A program made the translations under genes and the position numbers. Below are positions 35,223 through 46,231 of a stretch of 64,000 nucleotides of DNA, piece after piece (positions within the stretch are counted from its first letter, which is position 1; each line of letters begins with the position of its first letter). The DNA is taken from assembly GCA_963738665.1 (NCBI GenBank), contig CAVTXL010000004.1, positions 186,001 to 250,000 on the forward strand. Reading direction: 5' to 3'. Below the pieces are notes generated by a model. The model searched no databases and had not been told where the DNA came from. It saw only the letters and a program-made list of their open reading frames with translations. Source of the DNA: JABDGM01 sp963738665 (GTDB taxonomy: Bacteria; Planctomycetota; Planctomycetia; Pirellulales; Lacipirellulaceae).

Positions 35223-36410
35223 ATGGATATTCGCACCTTCCGCGCCAAAACCATGCGTGACGCCCTCGACCTCGTCCGCCGCGAACTGGGTCCCGCGGCC
35301 GCCGTGCTCCACACGCGCGAGCTAAATAGCGGCCTCTTGGGTCGCATGATCTTCGGCCGCAAGTACGAAGTGGCCGCCTCCTCGGGCGTCAACGTGCCCA
35401 GCCGTTTGCCAGCCGCCGCGCAACACTTCGAGCCAGCCGCCCGCGAAGAGGTTATCGCCTATCGCGAAACGGCCCGCGTCCCCGCCGCCCACCTCGAAGC
35501 CGACTACCGCGCCCAATATCGCGACGATTTTCGCCACCAGGTCGCCGGACAGCTCGATGAGCTTCACGCCATGGTCGAAAAGCTCTGCCAGCGGGCTGCC
35601 TCCGCACCGGCCCACGACCTGCCCGAAGCCATGTTCCACGTTTTCACCGACATGATCGAGGCTGAGGTCGATGAATCGATCGCCCGCAGTCTGGTCGACC
35701 GCATCCGCGCCAGCCGCGACGCCCGCGAGCTAGTCGACCCCGTCCTCGTTAAGGCCCGCGAGGCCCAATTGCTCGAAGACGACATCAATGTCACCGGTCC
35801 AATCATGGCCGACAGCGACACCTGCCGCGTCGTCGCTCTCATCGGCCCGACGGGCGTCGGCAAAACGACGACCATCGCCAAGCTGGCCGCCAATTACCGC
35901 CTCCGCGAAAAACGCCGCGTCGGCCTGATTACCGTCGACACCTACCGCGTCGCCGCCGTCGAGCAGCTTCGCACCTACGCCGACATCATCGATCTGCCGA
36001 TGGAAGTCGTCGCCACCCCCCGCGAAATGCGCGAGGCCGTCGCTCGCATGAGCCATCTCGACCTCGTTCTGATGGACACCGCCGGCCGCAGCCCGCGCGA
36101 CGAAGTGCGCATTCAGGAACTCAAATCAATGCTCGCCGAAGCCGAGCCGGACGCCGTTCACCTCGTGCTCAGCAGCACCGCAGGCGCCAAAAGTCTCGCG
36201 GCCACGGCCGAGCGCTTTGCCGACGTCGGCACCACGGCACTGCTCTTGACCAAGCTCGATGAGGCCAACAGCCTGGGCCACCTAATCACGCTCCTGCGGG
36301 CCTGCCGCCTGCCGGTCAGCTACCTCACCGACGGCCAAAACGTCCCCGATGACATCCAAGTCGCCGACCGCCGCCGCCTGGCTTATGCCCTACTCGGAAT
36401 TGACAGTTGA
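35223..36410 (+). CDS. flhF: Flagellar SRP-type GTPase FlhF
   Basis: SRP54-family GTPase that sets flagellar position and number. The N-terminal B domain begins MDIRTFRAKTMRDALDLVRR. The G domain has P-loop ALIGPTGVGKTTTIAKLAAN (about 203-222), VGLITVDTYRVAAVEQLRTY, VLMDTAGRSPRD and LLTKLDEANSLG. Length 395 is normal. It lies between flhA and flhG; the flhA-flhF gap contains ATTTTGC-type words in a 7-bp rhythm. Confidence 0.97.
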   Translation: MDIRTFRAKTMRDALDLVRRELGPAAAVLHTRELNSGLLGRMIFGRKYEVAASSGVNVPSRLPAAAQHFEPAAREEVIAYRETARVPAAHLEADYRAQYRDDFRHQVAGQLDELHAMVEKLCQRAASAPAHDLPEAMFHVFTDMIEAEVDESIARSLVDRIRASRDARELVDPVLVKAREAQLLEDDINVTGPIMADSDTCRVVALIGPTGVGKTTTIAKLAANYRLREKRRVGLITVDTYRVAAVEQLRTYADIIDLPMEVVATPREMREAVARMSHLDLVLMDTAGRSPRDEVRIQELKSMLAEAEPDAVHLVLSSTAGAKSLAATAERFADVGTTALLLTKLDEANSLGHLITLLRACRLPVSYLTDGQNVPDDIQVADRRRLAYALLGIDS

Positions 36411-36462
36411 CCAATTTGAACACACGTCGGTCGAATGCGCCCGGCAAAACGAGCTTCCTGTG

Positions 36463-36490
36463 TACTCAGTACTCAGTACTCAGTACTCAT
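36463..36490. repeat. Heptanucleotide array (TACTCAG)4
   Basis: Three exact copies of TACTCAG followed by TACTCAT, in the flhF-flhG gap. Confidence 0.93.
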
Positions 36491-36551
36491 AGAAAACCCA
36501 AGTCGCATCCCTGAGTCGCAGTCGAACAAGCACCAAGCCGTTGCTCTCCCC

Positions 36552-37414
36552 ATGCCCGACCAGGCCCAACAACTTCGACAGCTTGCCAGGGCAGCCCCGC
36601 TGCCAGCGCCCCCGAACCGGCGCGACCGCTCGTCGTGGCCGTGACGGGCGGCCGGCCTGGTGTCGGCGCGACAACCGCGGCGATAAATCTCGCCGCGGCG
36701 CTAGCCGATGCCGGCCAGCGGGTTGTCTTGGTCGACGCCGCGCTCGCCGAAGCCAACTTGCCGCGCCTCGCCGGCCTCGATCGCCACGCTAATCCGCACG
36801 CGCTCCGCGAAGTGCTGGCTGGAAATCGATCTGCGCTTGCGGCGATGCAGCCCGGGCCAGCCGGGGCGCTTATCCTCGCCGACGACAGCCCGCTGGACCG
36901 GTCCCCGGATGACTCACGCCGTACACTGCAGCGGCTTATCAGTGAACTTCGGAAGCTGGCTGAAGTTGCCGACCTCGTCGTTGTCGACACAGGCAGCGGC
37001 ATCACACCCTGGACGCGCCGCCTCTGGCAGCGCGCTTGCCAGGTATTAGTGGTAACAACGTCCGATGACATCGCCCTCCGCGACAGCTATGCCACCATCA
37101 AGCTCGCTGCCCATCGTCAGCTCGCCGCGCCGATCCGCCTACTGATCAATCGGTGCGAGCGGCCCCTCGACGCCGACCTCGCGCATCGCCGGCTGGCGTC
37201 CGCGTGCCGGCAACACCTGGGACGCGACGTGCATGCGCTGCCGTATCTGCCGCTCTACCACGACGAGCGCGGCGACATCAAAACCTGGCCGCGTGTATGG
37301 GAACGGCCCAACTCGCCGTTCGGACACGCCGCGCTGTGGCTGGGCCGCGCCGTTCGCGACGCCCTGGCATCCGCTGCGCCGGCTGCTATCGAAAACGGCT
37401 GTCCAGTTCGGTGA
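36552..37414 (+). CDS. flhG: MinD-like ATPase FlhG with atypical P-loop (frameshifted)
   Basis: Partner of FlhF in controlling flagellar number. The ATG at 36552 gives MPDQAQQLRQLAR, a usual FlhG opening. The frame then shifts near 36590 (a base is missing around CAGGGCAGCCCC) and continues VVAVTGGRPGVGATTAAINL. The P-loop has Arg where MinD has its signature Lys, and Ala where Walker A has Lys (GVGATT, as seen in CpaE/TadZ-like members). DLVVVDTGSGITPWTRR and LLINRC are further MinD-family motifs. Corrected length is about 287 residues. Whether it binds or hydrolyses ATP normally is doubtful. Confidence 0.85.
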
Positions 37415-37549
37415 GCGGCCAACAATCCAAAAAATCTTCTCAAGCCTCCTCACCACAAATGACGATAACTAGGCACATCACACCGCCACGCCCGCAGCCG
37501 TCAAATTGGCGGAGCTGCGGCAAGTTTAACGGCAAGCCTGGGCAAGCTG

Positions 37550-37777
37550 ATGGGTCGACACTATGCTGGAATCCTCGGGCCCCTCGCGATGACCATGGTC
37601 ATCTGCCGGGGCTGGCTCGATTCCGGCGGCGTCGAAGGCACGCTCTCCTTGGCTACGTTCAGCTTGATCGCCTTTGCCCTCGTGGGCGCTATTCTCGGGC
37701 ACATCGCCCAAACCACGATTGACCAATCCGTGCAGACCAAGCTGGAACAACAGTTAAATAAGAGCGCGGCGGCCTGA
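37550..37777 (+). CDS. Small membrane protein between flhG and fliA
   Basis: A 75-residue protein with two hydrophobic helices (about 7-22 and 32-54: TLSLATFSLIAFALVGAILG) and a polar helical tail (SVQTKLEQQLNKSAAA). It is unlike any family I can name. It lies in the flhA-flhF-flhG-fliA run, same strand, 135 bases after flhG and 120 before fliA. The frame is clean and the codon use matches its neighbours, so it is probably a real gene with a role tied to flagellar placement or regulation. Confidence 0.6.
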   Translation: MGRHYAGILGPLAMTMVICRGWLDSGGVEGTLSLATFSLIAFALVGAILGHIAQTTIDQSVQTKLEQQLNKSAAA

Positions 37778-37887
37778 ACTGTCTTCGCGACAACGCACCG
37801 ATACCCTCGTTGATGTAACACCCGAATGCCGCCGGACCAGGATGGTCCGGCCACCTGCGGCACGCCAGTGCCGTCACGGCCGATCAC

Positions 37888-37892
37888 GGAGG
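37888..37892 (+). promoter_or_regulatory. Ribosome binding site of fliA
   Basis: GGAGG lies 5 bases before the ATG at 37898. A TTG at 37894 that would read straight into the fliA frame is only one base away from it, so the ATG is the better start and a frameshift must follow. Confidence 0.7.
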
Positions 37893-37897
37893 ATTGC

Positions 37898-38700
37898 ATG
37901 GCCACGGTTCTTTCGACTGCGCGAAAGCTGCTTCACCCGAAGAGATTGCCGAAATCTGGAAAGAGTTCAAAGCGAACCCCAAGAATAAGCAGCTCCGCAA
38001 TCGGCTCGTCGAGCAGTATCTGCCGCTCGTCAAATACAACGGCGAGCGGATCTGGTCGCGGCTGCCGGACGGCGTCGAGCTGGACGACCTGATCTCGGCC
38101 GGCGTCTTCGGCCTGATGGACGCCATCAACGCCTTCGATCTCACGCGCGGTGTCAAATTCGAAACGTACTGCGTGCCCCGTATCCGAGGCGCGATGCTCG
38201 ACGAGCTCCGCACGATGGACTGGGTGCCCCGCCTCGTCCGCAGCAAGGCCAGCAAGCTCAACGAAGGCATCAAAACGCTGGAAGCCAAAATCGGCCACTC
38301 CCCCAACGAGAACGAGCTGGCCGAGCACATGGGCATTTCGGTGGCCGAACTCGAAAAGATGATCACCGACGCCAATGCCGTCAACCTGATCAGCCTCAAC
38401 AAGAAGTGGTACGAGACCGACAGCTACAAAGACGTTCGCGAGATCGACATCCTCGAGGATAAGAAGGGCGAAGACCCTACCAAGCGCATTCAAAAGTCGG
38501 ACCTGATGCGGCTGGTCACCAAGGGCCTCAACCGTAACGAGCGGCTGATCATCATCCTCTATTACTATGAGGAGCTGACGATGAAAGAAATCGGCGCAAC
38601 GCTCGATCTGTCGGAAAGCCGCGTCAGCCAGATGCACAGTGCCATCGTCCAGCGCCTGCAGGGCCAGCTCGGCCGACGCCGCCCCGAATTCGGCACCTGA
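37898..38700 (+). CDS. fliA: Flagellar sigma factor FliA/WhiG (N-terminal frameshift)
   Basis: Sigma-28-type factor for late flagellar genes. Region 2 is clear: YLPLVKYNGERIWSRLPDGV, DDLISAGVFGLMDAINAFDL and YCVPRIRGAMLDELRTMDWV. Region 4 ends LTMKEIGATLDLSESRVSQM. The conserved frame opens at SPEEIAEIWKEFKANP, but the RBS-supported ATG at 37898 starts MATVLSTA in another frame. The interval is one base short, so a base is probably missing around ACTGCGCGAAAG (37915-37930). A TTG at 37894 gives an unbroken frame with a poor N-terminus. Corrected length is about 267 residues. Confidence 0.92.
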
Positions 38701-38857
38701 GCGTAATCTTCTCGCTCCGCGCAACGGTTTCAAACGTCTGTCCTCTCGCTCCGCGAGAGGATTTCAACTCGCCGAGCGAGATGACGACACTGGTTGCTTG
38801 CAGCCAATCGGCCGTCTATGATTACGCGACACCCCTGGCGTACCCTCGTGCCCAGTC

Positions 38858-39898
38858 GTGAGTTCGCGGAGGCGCGCCGTCGTGCACATGTTGATCGAAC
38901 CTGTCCTCGCTCAAGCAGCATCCGCCGACGCCATCGTCGTGCCGCCCTTCTTCTGGATCGCCTTCTTCGCCGGCACGGCCCTGCTGCTCGCCCTTGACAT
39001 GTTCGTGTTCCACCGCGACGCTCACGAACCCGGCCTCCGCGAATCGATGTGGTGGACTGTCTTCTGGTGCGGTCTGGCACTCGTATTCAACGGCTTCATC
39101 TGGTGGCAATTTGGCGCCAAGCACGCCGTCGAGTTCTTCATGGGCTACCTCGTCGAGTGGTCCCTTTCGATGGACAACGTGTTTGTCTTCGTCGTGATCT
39201 TCGCCTACTTCGGCGTGCCCCTCAAATATCAATACCGCGTCCTCTTCTGGGGCATCCTTGGCGCGATCGTCATGCGGCTGACATTCATTTTGATCGCCAA
39301 CCAGTTGATCCACATTCGCTATGTCCTGGAAGCCTTCGGCCTGTTTCTGATTTACACCGGCTACAAGCTGGGCCGCTCGCACGGCGGCGAAACCCATCCC
39401 GATCAGAACATCGTCCTCCGCTTCGCCCGCAAATATCTCCGCGTCGCCGAAGGCACGCACGGCGACAAGTTTTTCGTCCGCCAGAACGGCCGCCTGTTCG
39501 TCACCTCGCTGTTCCTGGTCCTGCTCGTGATCGAGAGCACCGACGTCATCTTCGCCATCGACAGCGTGCCCGCCATCTTCGGCATCACAAGTTGGCCGTA
39601 CATTGTCTTCACGTCCAACGTGTTCGCCATCATGGGCCTGCGGGCACTTTATTTCCTGCTGGCGGGTGTGATGAATCTGTTCCGCTACCTGAACTACGGC
39701 CTGAGCGCGATCCTGATCTTCATCGGCCTCAAAATGCTACTCCACAGCTTTTGGGAGCCGCCCCATTGGCTCTCCCTGGCGATCATCGTCGTGCTCTTAG
39801 GCACCTCCATCGCGGCCTCGCTGATCGCCGCCCACCGCGAAGAACAGGCCGATTCCAACGAGGCCGAAGGCGGCTCGCCGTCGAGCGCCGCCCCGTAG
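38858..39898 (+). CDS. TerC-family membrane protein
   Basis: A 346-residue protein with seven or more membrane helices. TerC markers are EWSLSMDNVFVFVVIFAYF and LVIESTDVIFAIDSVPAIFG, whose buried acidic residues suggest metal handling. The family is linked to tellurite resistance, manganese export and loading of metals onto secreted enzymes. The start may be GTG 38858 or ATG 38888 (MLIEPVLAQAA); the latter fits better. It stands alone between fliA and a prepilin-like gene. Confidence 0.92.
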   Translation: MSSRRRAVVHMLIEPVLAQAASADAIVVPPFFWIAFFAGTALLLALDMFVFHRDAHEPGLRESMWWTVFWCGLALVFNGFIWWQFGAKHAVEFFMGYLVEWSLSMDNVFVFVVIFAYFGVPLKYQYRVLFWGILGAIVMRLTFILIANQLIHIRYVLEAFGLFLIYTGYKLGRSHGGETHPDQNIVLRFARKYLRVAEGTHGDKFFVRQNGRLFVTSLFLVLLVIESTDVIFAIDSVPAIFGITSWPYIVFTSNVFAIMGLRALYFLLAGVMNLFRYLNYGLSAILIFIGLKMLLHSFWEPPHWLSLAIIVVLLGTSIAASLIAAHREEQADSNEAEGGSPSSAAP

Positions 39899-39949
39899 CG
39901 CATATCCAAAGATCCGGCAGCGACTGGCTCATTTTCGCGCTCTCGGCTG

Positions 39950-39967
39950 AGCAAAATGTGCCTGTCT
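39950..39967. repeat. GTGCCTGTC-type repeat
   Basis: AGCAAAATGTGCCTGTCT, related to the copies near 4560 and 2590. Confidence 0.4.
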
Positions 39968-40094
39968 TCTCTCCGCCGCAACTACCCCTCAACTGGCACA
40001 TCTCTCGACCCACTCGCACCGCCGTGCAATAATGGAAGGGTCGCAGCGGGTGGCAAGGCCCCGCTCTGGGGCGCCAGCGAGAGGAGCCTGTTCC

Positions 40095-42100
40095 ATGTCC
40101 GTTGCCGTTTCATCGCACCATCCGCTGCAACGCCACCCAACTGACGTTGCCCATTCGCACCACTCCCCACGGGCTGGTCGCTTCAGTGACCAGCCTGCCT
40201 TCACCCTCGTGGAAATGCTGATCGCGGTTGCCATCACCCTCGTGATGATGACCGCCGTCGTCACTCTCTTCGCGAACATCAGTGAAAGCATCCGCAGCCG
40301 CCGGGCCACAATGGAGATGAGCGCCCAGCTCCGCAATGTTCGCAACACGCTCCAACAAGACCTCGCCGGCCACACCTGCCCCGGCACCACCTGGCAACGG
40401 CCTGATTCCGATCATGGGTACGTTGAATTGCTGGAAGGTCAATATAACGACGCGCGCCCGAGTATGTTGACCGACGGCGACAACGATTCCGACAAGAACG
40501 GCAATCCCGATGAGCTGGATCCCACATTGTCAACTGTTCCGACCGCAATTAATGGCTCGTTTGTGCAAAGGGATGCGAGCAACAATATCGTTGGCACCGT
40601 CAGCGGCCTCGGCGACTACGACGACATTCTCATGTTCACGTCTCGTAACGAGCACGAGCCGTTCGTCGGGCGGGTTCCAAACTATACCCGTGGCGGCCAA
40701 AGGTTTTACGACCGTCGAATCACCTCTCGCCGAGGTGATCTGGTTCGCCATGGAAAACCCGCAGCACGAAGAAAGTGCCCGCGGCTTTTTCGGCGAGCCT
40801 GGCATCCGCACCGATCTATCGCCGCGCCCTTCTGATCGCGCCCTGGGTCGACCCGTTTGGCAGCTTAAACCCCAACGACACCCGGCCGGGCGTTGTCCGG
40901 ATTGTTTCCGCCGGCAACCTATCCGCGTACCACTGTCGACAAGGCCCTCTCGGTACTGGTCGCTTTCAAGATCGATTCGATTTGTCCGTCCGCCTCGAAT
41001 GGGACGCCCTCGCCCTGGACGGCGCGGGTCAATGGAAAATCGTCGCCAACACGTTGGCCGATTTGACAAACCGCGAAAACCGCTTCGGCCATTATGCAAT
41101 ATCCATCCGGGCGGCGATCGCCGCTACCCCTACGCCGTTGCCTCGTCCGGAACCTATCCAGCGGCAGCGCGAACTTGAAATTCTCGTCGAACCAGACCTC
41201 ACGCCGGCGCCCTCCGGCAACGCCATCGCCAAGGCAAACATGCTCCCCGATTCAGCCACTTCCGGACAAATTCACGTCGCGACGTACTCCGTATCCGCCA
41301 GCAGCTACGATCCGTCGTCCGGCCCCAGATACCCGGCCCGCCCACTGGCCTACGTCGATGCGACATCGGCGACCATCGACGCCACGGCAAACGTGATGCT
41401 AAATGACGAAGGCCAAGTGGTTCGCGTTGTTCAAGGCCCTGTCCCCTTGTGGGGCGCGCGACGCGGCCAAGACGTTATGCTTACCGACGTGCTGGCCTTT
41501 GATTTACGCGTGTACGATCCGGGCGCTCCGCTCTACCATCAGTCGTCCACCAATGTCGTGCTCGAACCCTCAGACCCAGGTTGGAAGACCTACTACAACA
41601 CGGCGATCGGCAGTGTCTCGGGCCCAGCGGCCGGCGCCACCTTTGCTGGGCAGGGCGCTTACGTTGACCTGGGCTACGGCTATGGCTTCAACGCTACAAC
41701 TCCGCCGACCGTGGCGCCCGGTGCAACGTGGATAGTGCCCTGGTTTGCGACTGCACGTGGAATCTATCATGTCCCGACAGATACTGCCCTAGCACCGGGC
41801 TACGCCGTCTACGATACGTGGTCGACATCGTATGAAAACAACGGCATCGACGATGACGGAGTTTTCGGAGTCGACCAAGGCACGAATGGACTCGATGATC
41901 CGGGTACATACCTGGACCCCGCGACGAACTTACTTACCTCTGGCGTTGTGCGCTCGGGCGCCGATGACATTGGCGAACGCGAAACCGCCCCTCCCTACGA
42001 CGTTCCCCTCCGCGGCATCCAGGTCCTCCTCCGCGTCTACGAGCGTGACAGCCGCCAGATCCGCCAGGTCCGCGTCAACCAGCACTTCCTCGACGAATAA
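40095..42100 (+). CDS. Large prepilin-like protein (two frameshifts)
   Basis: Type IV pilin/pseudopilin-like protein. QPAFTLVEMLIAVAITLVMM, about residues 36-55, is the prepilin cleavage and membrane motif. The ATG at 40095 follows a GAGGAG ribosome site. The body holds acidic loops like calcium-binding hands (DGDNDSDKNGNPDELDP; NGIDDDGVFGVDQGTNGLDD). The frame changes near 40705 (AAAGGTTTTACG) and near 40805 (GGCATCCGCACCGATC), each by one extra base. Corrected length is about 667 residues, far above a normal pilin but usual for planctomycete pseudopilin-like proteins. No other pilus genes are adjacent. The ending LLRVYERDSRQIRQVRV fits this group. Confidence 0.82.
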
Positions 42101-42101
42101 T

Positions 42102-42126
42102 GTAGCAGGCACGCTCCGCGTGCCGT
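42102..42126. repeat. REP element (GCAGGCACGC type), arm 1
   Basis: GTAGCAGGCACGCTCCGCGT and following bases form a small hairpin (GGCACGC/GCGTGCC). An inverted copy is at 42293-42319. It starts 1 base after the prepilin-like stop codon. Confidence 0.8.
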
Positions 42127-42292
42127 TGCAGCGGCCGTATAATCTTTGCCCTTACAGTTCGCGTCCCTAAAGTCTGCACCGCGATAACGACTCTGTTGGT
42201 CCGGCAGCAACAAGTGCGGTGGCGGTTCGTCCGGTCCCGCGGTCCAGCCGCCCGACGCGATCGACTGATACGCGGTCGCCCATCCAATTTCG

Positions 42293-42319
42293 CTACGGCA
42301 CACGGAGTGTGCCTGCTAC
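42293..42319. repeat. REP element (GCAGGCACGC type), arm 2
   Basis: CTACGGCACACGGAGTGTGC and the following CTGCTAC are an inverted copy of 42102-42126. The two arms enclose about 165 bases with no gene and end 4 bases before the next start codon. Confidence 0.8.
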
Positions 42320-42323
42320 TTTC

Positions 42324-42794
42324 ATGCACACTATCCGCCTCCGCGGCCCTTGGCAACTCGAACCCCTCGCCCGCTTCGTGCCCCTGGCCGATGGCTCGTA
42401 CGCCGCCGCGAACGACAACCTGCCGCCGCCCGATCGCGTCACTATGCCGGCCGATTGGTCGTCCTCATTCGGCGCCGACTTCCTCGGCCGTGTCCGTTAC
42501 CATCGCATCTTCCAGACTCCGACCGGCCTCGATAACGGCGAATGCGTGTTTCTTGTCGTTGACCAGCAGCAGTCGAGCGCTTGCATTACGTTAGCCGACA
42601 AGCTCGTCGGCTTTGTGAATCCCGGCGAGGGCACCAAGCGATTCGACATCACCGACCAATTGGATGATCACAACCGCCTCACCATCGTCGTCGACCATCC
42701 TGATCTGGACTGCATGCGAACCACCGTCGGCGATCCCGCGCAACTTCCTCCCGGCGGCCTCATCGGCGAAGTTCGTCTCGAAATCGAAGGTTGA
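42324..42794 (+). CDS. Small beta-sandwich protein, GH2-like binding fold
   Basis: A 156-residue soluble protein. MPADWSSSFGADFLGRVRYH, then RIFQTP and TKRFDITDQLDDHNRLTIVV, resemble the N-terminal sugar-binding jelly roll of family 2 glycoside hydrolases. No catalytic domain follows. The ATG at 42324 is preceded by a REP palindrome rather than a clear ribosome site. No signal peptide is visible. It lies between a prepilin-like gene and argG; its job is unknown. Confidence 0.7.
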   Translation: MHTIRLRGPWQLEPLARFVPLADGSYAAANDNLPPPDRVTMPADWSSSFGADFLGRVRYHRIFQTPTGLDNGECVFLVVDQQQSSACITLADKLVGFVNPGEGTKRFDITDQLDDHNRLTIVVDHPDLDCMRTTVGDPAQLPPGGLIGEVRLEIEG

Positions 42795-42893
42795 CCACTC
42801 GAGCAGGCCAGCAGCCGATCGCCGGCCGCCGCTTGCCACTCCCCCGCAGGTGAACCACAATATGCTTAGCCCGGTCCTCATTTGACATATTGC

Positions 42894-42914
42894 AATTTGC
42901 GAATTGCATTTTCC
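42894..42914. repeat. Heptamer words, AATTTGC type
   Basis: AATTTGC, GAATTGC, ATTTTCC in 7-bp register, upstream of argG. Confidence 0.55.
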
Positions 42915-42949
42915 CTGACCCCCCACCCCTGATCCCTCACCCCTTCGCC

Positions 42950-44166
<1,217 letters not shown>

Positions 44167-44170
44167 ACAG

Positions 44171-44198
44171 AAATTGCAAATTGCAAATTGCAAATCGT
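44171..44198. repeat. Heptanucleotide array (AAATTGC)3
   Basis: Three exact AAATTGC units and one AAATCGT, starting 4 bases after the argG stop codon. Confidence 0.92.
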
Positions 44199-44239
44199 AA
44201 AATGAAGACACATGCGTAGAGCGATTCTCTTCAATTTCA

Positions 44240-44260
44240 AATTTGCGATTTGCATTTTGC
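44240..44260. repeat. Heptamer words, AATTTGC type, opposite orientation
   Basis: AATTTGC, GATTTGC, ATTTTGC in register; reverse-complement relative of the array at 44171-44198. Together they could pair into a stem between argG and the ABC permease gene. Confidence 0.75.
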
Positions 44261-44289
44261 AATTCTCTTCTTCGACCCAGCCGTTATCC

Positions 44290-45923
44290 ATGTACCTCCT
44301 CGAAAACCCCGTCCTCCAGCGCGAGCTCGTCGTCAACCTCCGCATGACGCGGGCGTTCGTGCTGCTGTTCGCCTACGTGGCTGCTGTCGGGCGTCGTCGT
44401 CTATCTGGCCTGGCCGCAGCGAGCAGCAGCTCGACCTGGCCCGGCCTGAGGAGGCCAAGCGGCTGGTCAACCTGTTCTTTCTCGGCCAGTATCTGCTCGC
44501 CGCGCTGATGGCCCCCAGCTTCGCCGCCGGCGCGATCACCGGCGAAAAAGAACGCATGAGCTACGAGATGCTGCTGGCCAGCCCACTCGCCCCAGGCGCG
44601 ATCGTGCTCGGCAAGCTGCTCGCCGCACTGTCCCACCTCGGCATCCTGATGATCTGCTCGCTGCCGATCGTGATGCTCTGCCTGCCGCTGGGCGGCGTTT
44701 CGCTCTACGAAGTGGTCGCCGCCTATTTCGCGATGATTTGCACCGTCGGCCTGTTCGGCATGATCAGCCTCTGGGCCAGCAGCTTTTTCGCCCGCACGGC
44801 GCCTCGCTGGTCGTTTCGTACTTGATGATCTTGCCGCTGGCCATGCTATGCGTGCTGGTTTGGAACAACCTCGAAAGCGTTGGTGAATTTCGCTTGATCC
44901 TCGTCGTCACGGCCGTGCCCATCGGCTGCTTCGCAATGGGCGCCATCCTGTGGCGCTACGCCTGCCGGCGGCTGCTCTACCCGCCCGACCTGGGCAGCGA
45001 AGGCAAGGAAGTCGTCGACCTCGAAACCGAGGCCCGCGAGGCCGTCGGCCTGTACATCAAGCGCGACGAATTCCCCGACAAGCTGTTCGCCCCGCCCAAG
45101 CGCACCACCTTCATGGAAGACGGCGCCAACCCGATCTACGACAAGGAAATGCGGAGCGAAATCTTCAGCCAGGGCACGCTGATGCTGCGGCTGGTGATTC
45201 AGATCAGCATGTTCCTGGCCCTGTTCGTGATGGCCTGCTGCCTCTACATCTGGCCCGAGTACGCCCCCTGGTACATCTCCTACGTGATCCTGTTCAACAT
45301 GCTGGTCGGCCCGGTCTTCTCGGCCGGCAGCGTCACCAGCGAACGCGAACGCCAGACGCTCGACCTGCTGCTGACCACGCTTGTCACGCCCTGGCAAATG
45401 CTGTGGGGCAAGTTGCTCTCGGGCCTGCGCGTCTCCAGCGTGCTGACGCCGTTTCTGCTCTGGCCCGTGCTGCTGGCCTGCGTGATGCCGCTGCCGTTCT
45501 GGCACAATCTGCCGACGATGGCCGGCTACCTTCTCATCGTCGGCCTCTGCTGCTTGACGACCGCCGTGACCGCCCTTTTCTGCTCGACCATTTTTCAAAA
45601 GTCGGCCACCAGCCTGATTTCCACCTACGTCATCATCCTCGCGCTGTTCATGGCGCCGGTCGCCGTGCAATTCTTCACGACCACATTCCGCACCAGCCTG
45701 GCCGGCTCGCAAATCGCCGACGTGGCGGGCGTCTTCAGTCCCTTCGCGGCCACTTTCGCCCTGCCGCTCGATATCGAGCGCGACGGCGTCGCCAACGCGC
45801 CGCGCGGTTGTCGACAACCTGGGCATCTTCTTCGGCTACGTCGGCTGGTCGATTCTCTACAACGGCGCTCTCATCCTGATCATGACGCGGCTGTTCGAAG
45901 TCCGCTGGCGCGTGGCGGATTGA
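44290..45923 (+). CDS. ABC-2 type transporter permease (four frameshifts)
   Basis: A membrane protein of about 543 residues with two ABC-2 permease-like blocks. The ATG at 44290 gives MYLLENPVLQRELVVNLRMT, then the frame moves near 44380 (to LLSGVVVYLAWPQ), near 44417 (to SEQQLDLARPEEAKRLVNLF), near 44805 (to ASLVVSYLMILPLAMLCVLV) and near 45805 (to NLGIFFGYVGWSILYN). All four are single-base insertions or the equivalent. Family marks are GAITGEKERMSYEMLLASPL and SAGSVTSERERQTLDLLLTT, each preceding a cluster of helices. No ATP-binding subunit gene is adjacent. It follows argG after heptamer arrays. Confidence 0.85.
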
Positions 45924-45930
45924 GTGAAAT

Positions 45931-45957
45931 GTAATAGGCACACTGCGTGAACCGTAA
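45931..45957. repeat. Degenerate REP element (GCAGGCACGC type)
   Basis: GTAATAGGCACACTGCGTGA and following bases, a weak inverted partner of 45992-46019. It follows the ABC permease stop codon by 7 bases. Confidence 0.5.
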
Positions 45958-45991
45958 CAAAACGCCGAGAACGGCGCTCGTACTGATCTCA

Positions 45992-46019
45992 GCTACGGCA
46001 CGCGGAGCGTGCCTGCTAC
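45992..46019. repeat. REP element (GCAGGCACGC type)
   Basis: GCTACGGCACGCGGAGCGTG plus CCTGCTAC, nearly identical to 42293-42319. With 45931-45957 it makes the same inverted-pair arrangement as at 42.1-42.3 kb. Confidence 0.8.
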
Positions 46020-46231
46020 GATTTCTTGCTCCGTCGCCGCGCCTGAAAATCGGCTGCACCAGAACTGGCAGAGCCGGCGAAGCCAGTGGCACCCGGCGTA
46101 AATCGCGCCGACTCTTGACGCCGGCTACCCGCAAGTAACATACAATGGTACACAGACGCGGCCCGTGCATTAAATTCTTTTCGCATCACTGCGGCCTCCA
46201 GCCGCAAGTGATTTGCGCCCGCTCCTTCGCC
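46020..46231. other. Leader region of the carbamoyltransferase gene
   Basis: No gene is supported here. The frame of the next gene runs back to 46145, but nothing in it resembles the protein family. Confidence 0.4.

Noticed and set aside
42127..42292. Possible tRNA or small RNA gene between two REP arms
   Set aside because: I could not fold a cloverleaf or find a T-loop; kept only as an open question in the findings.
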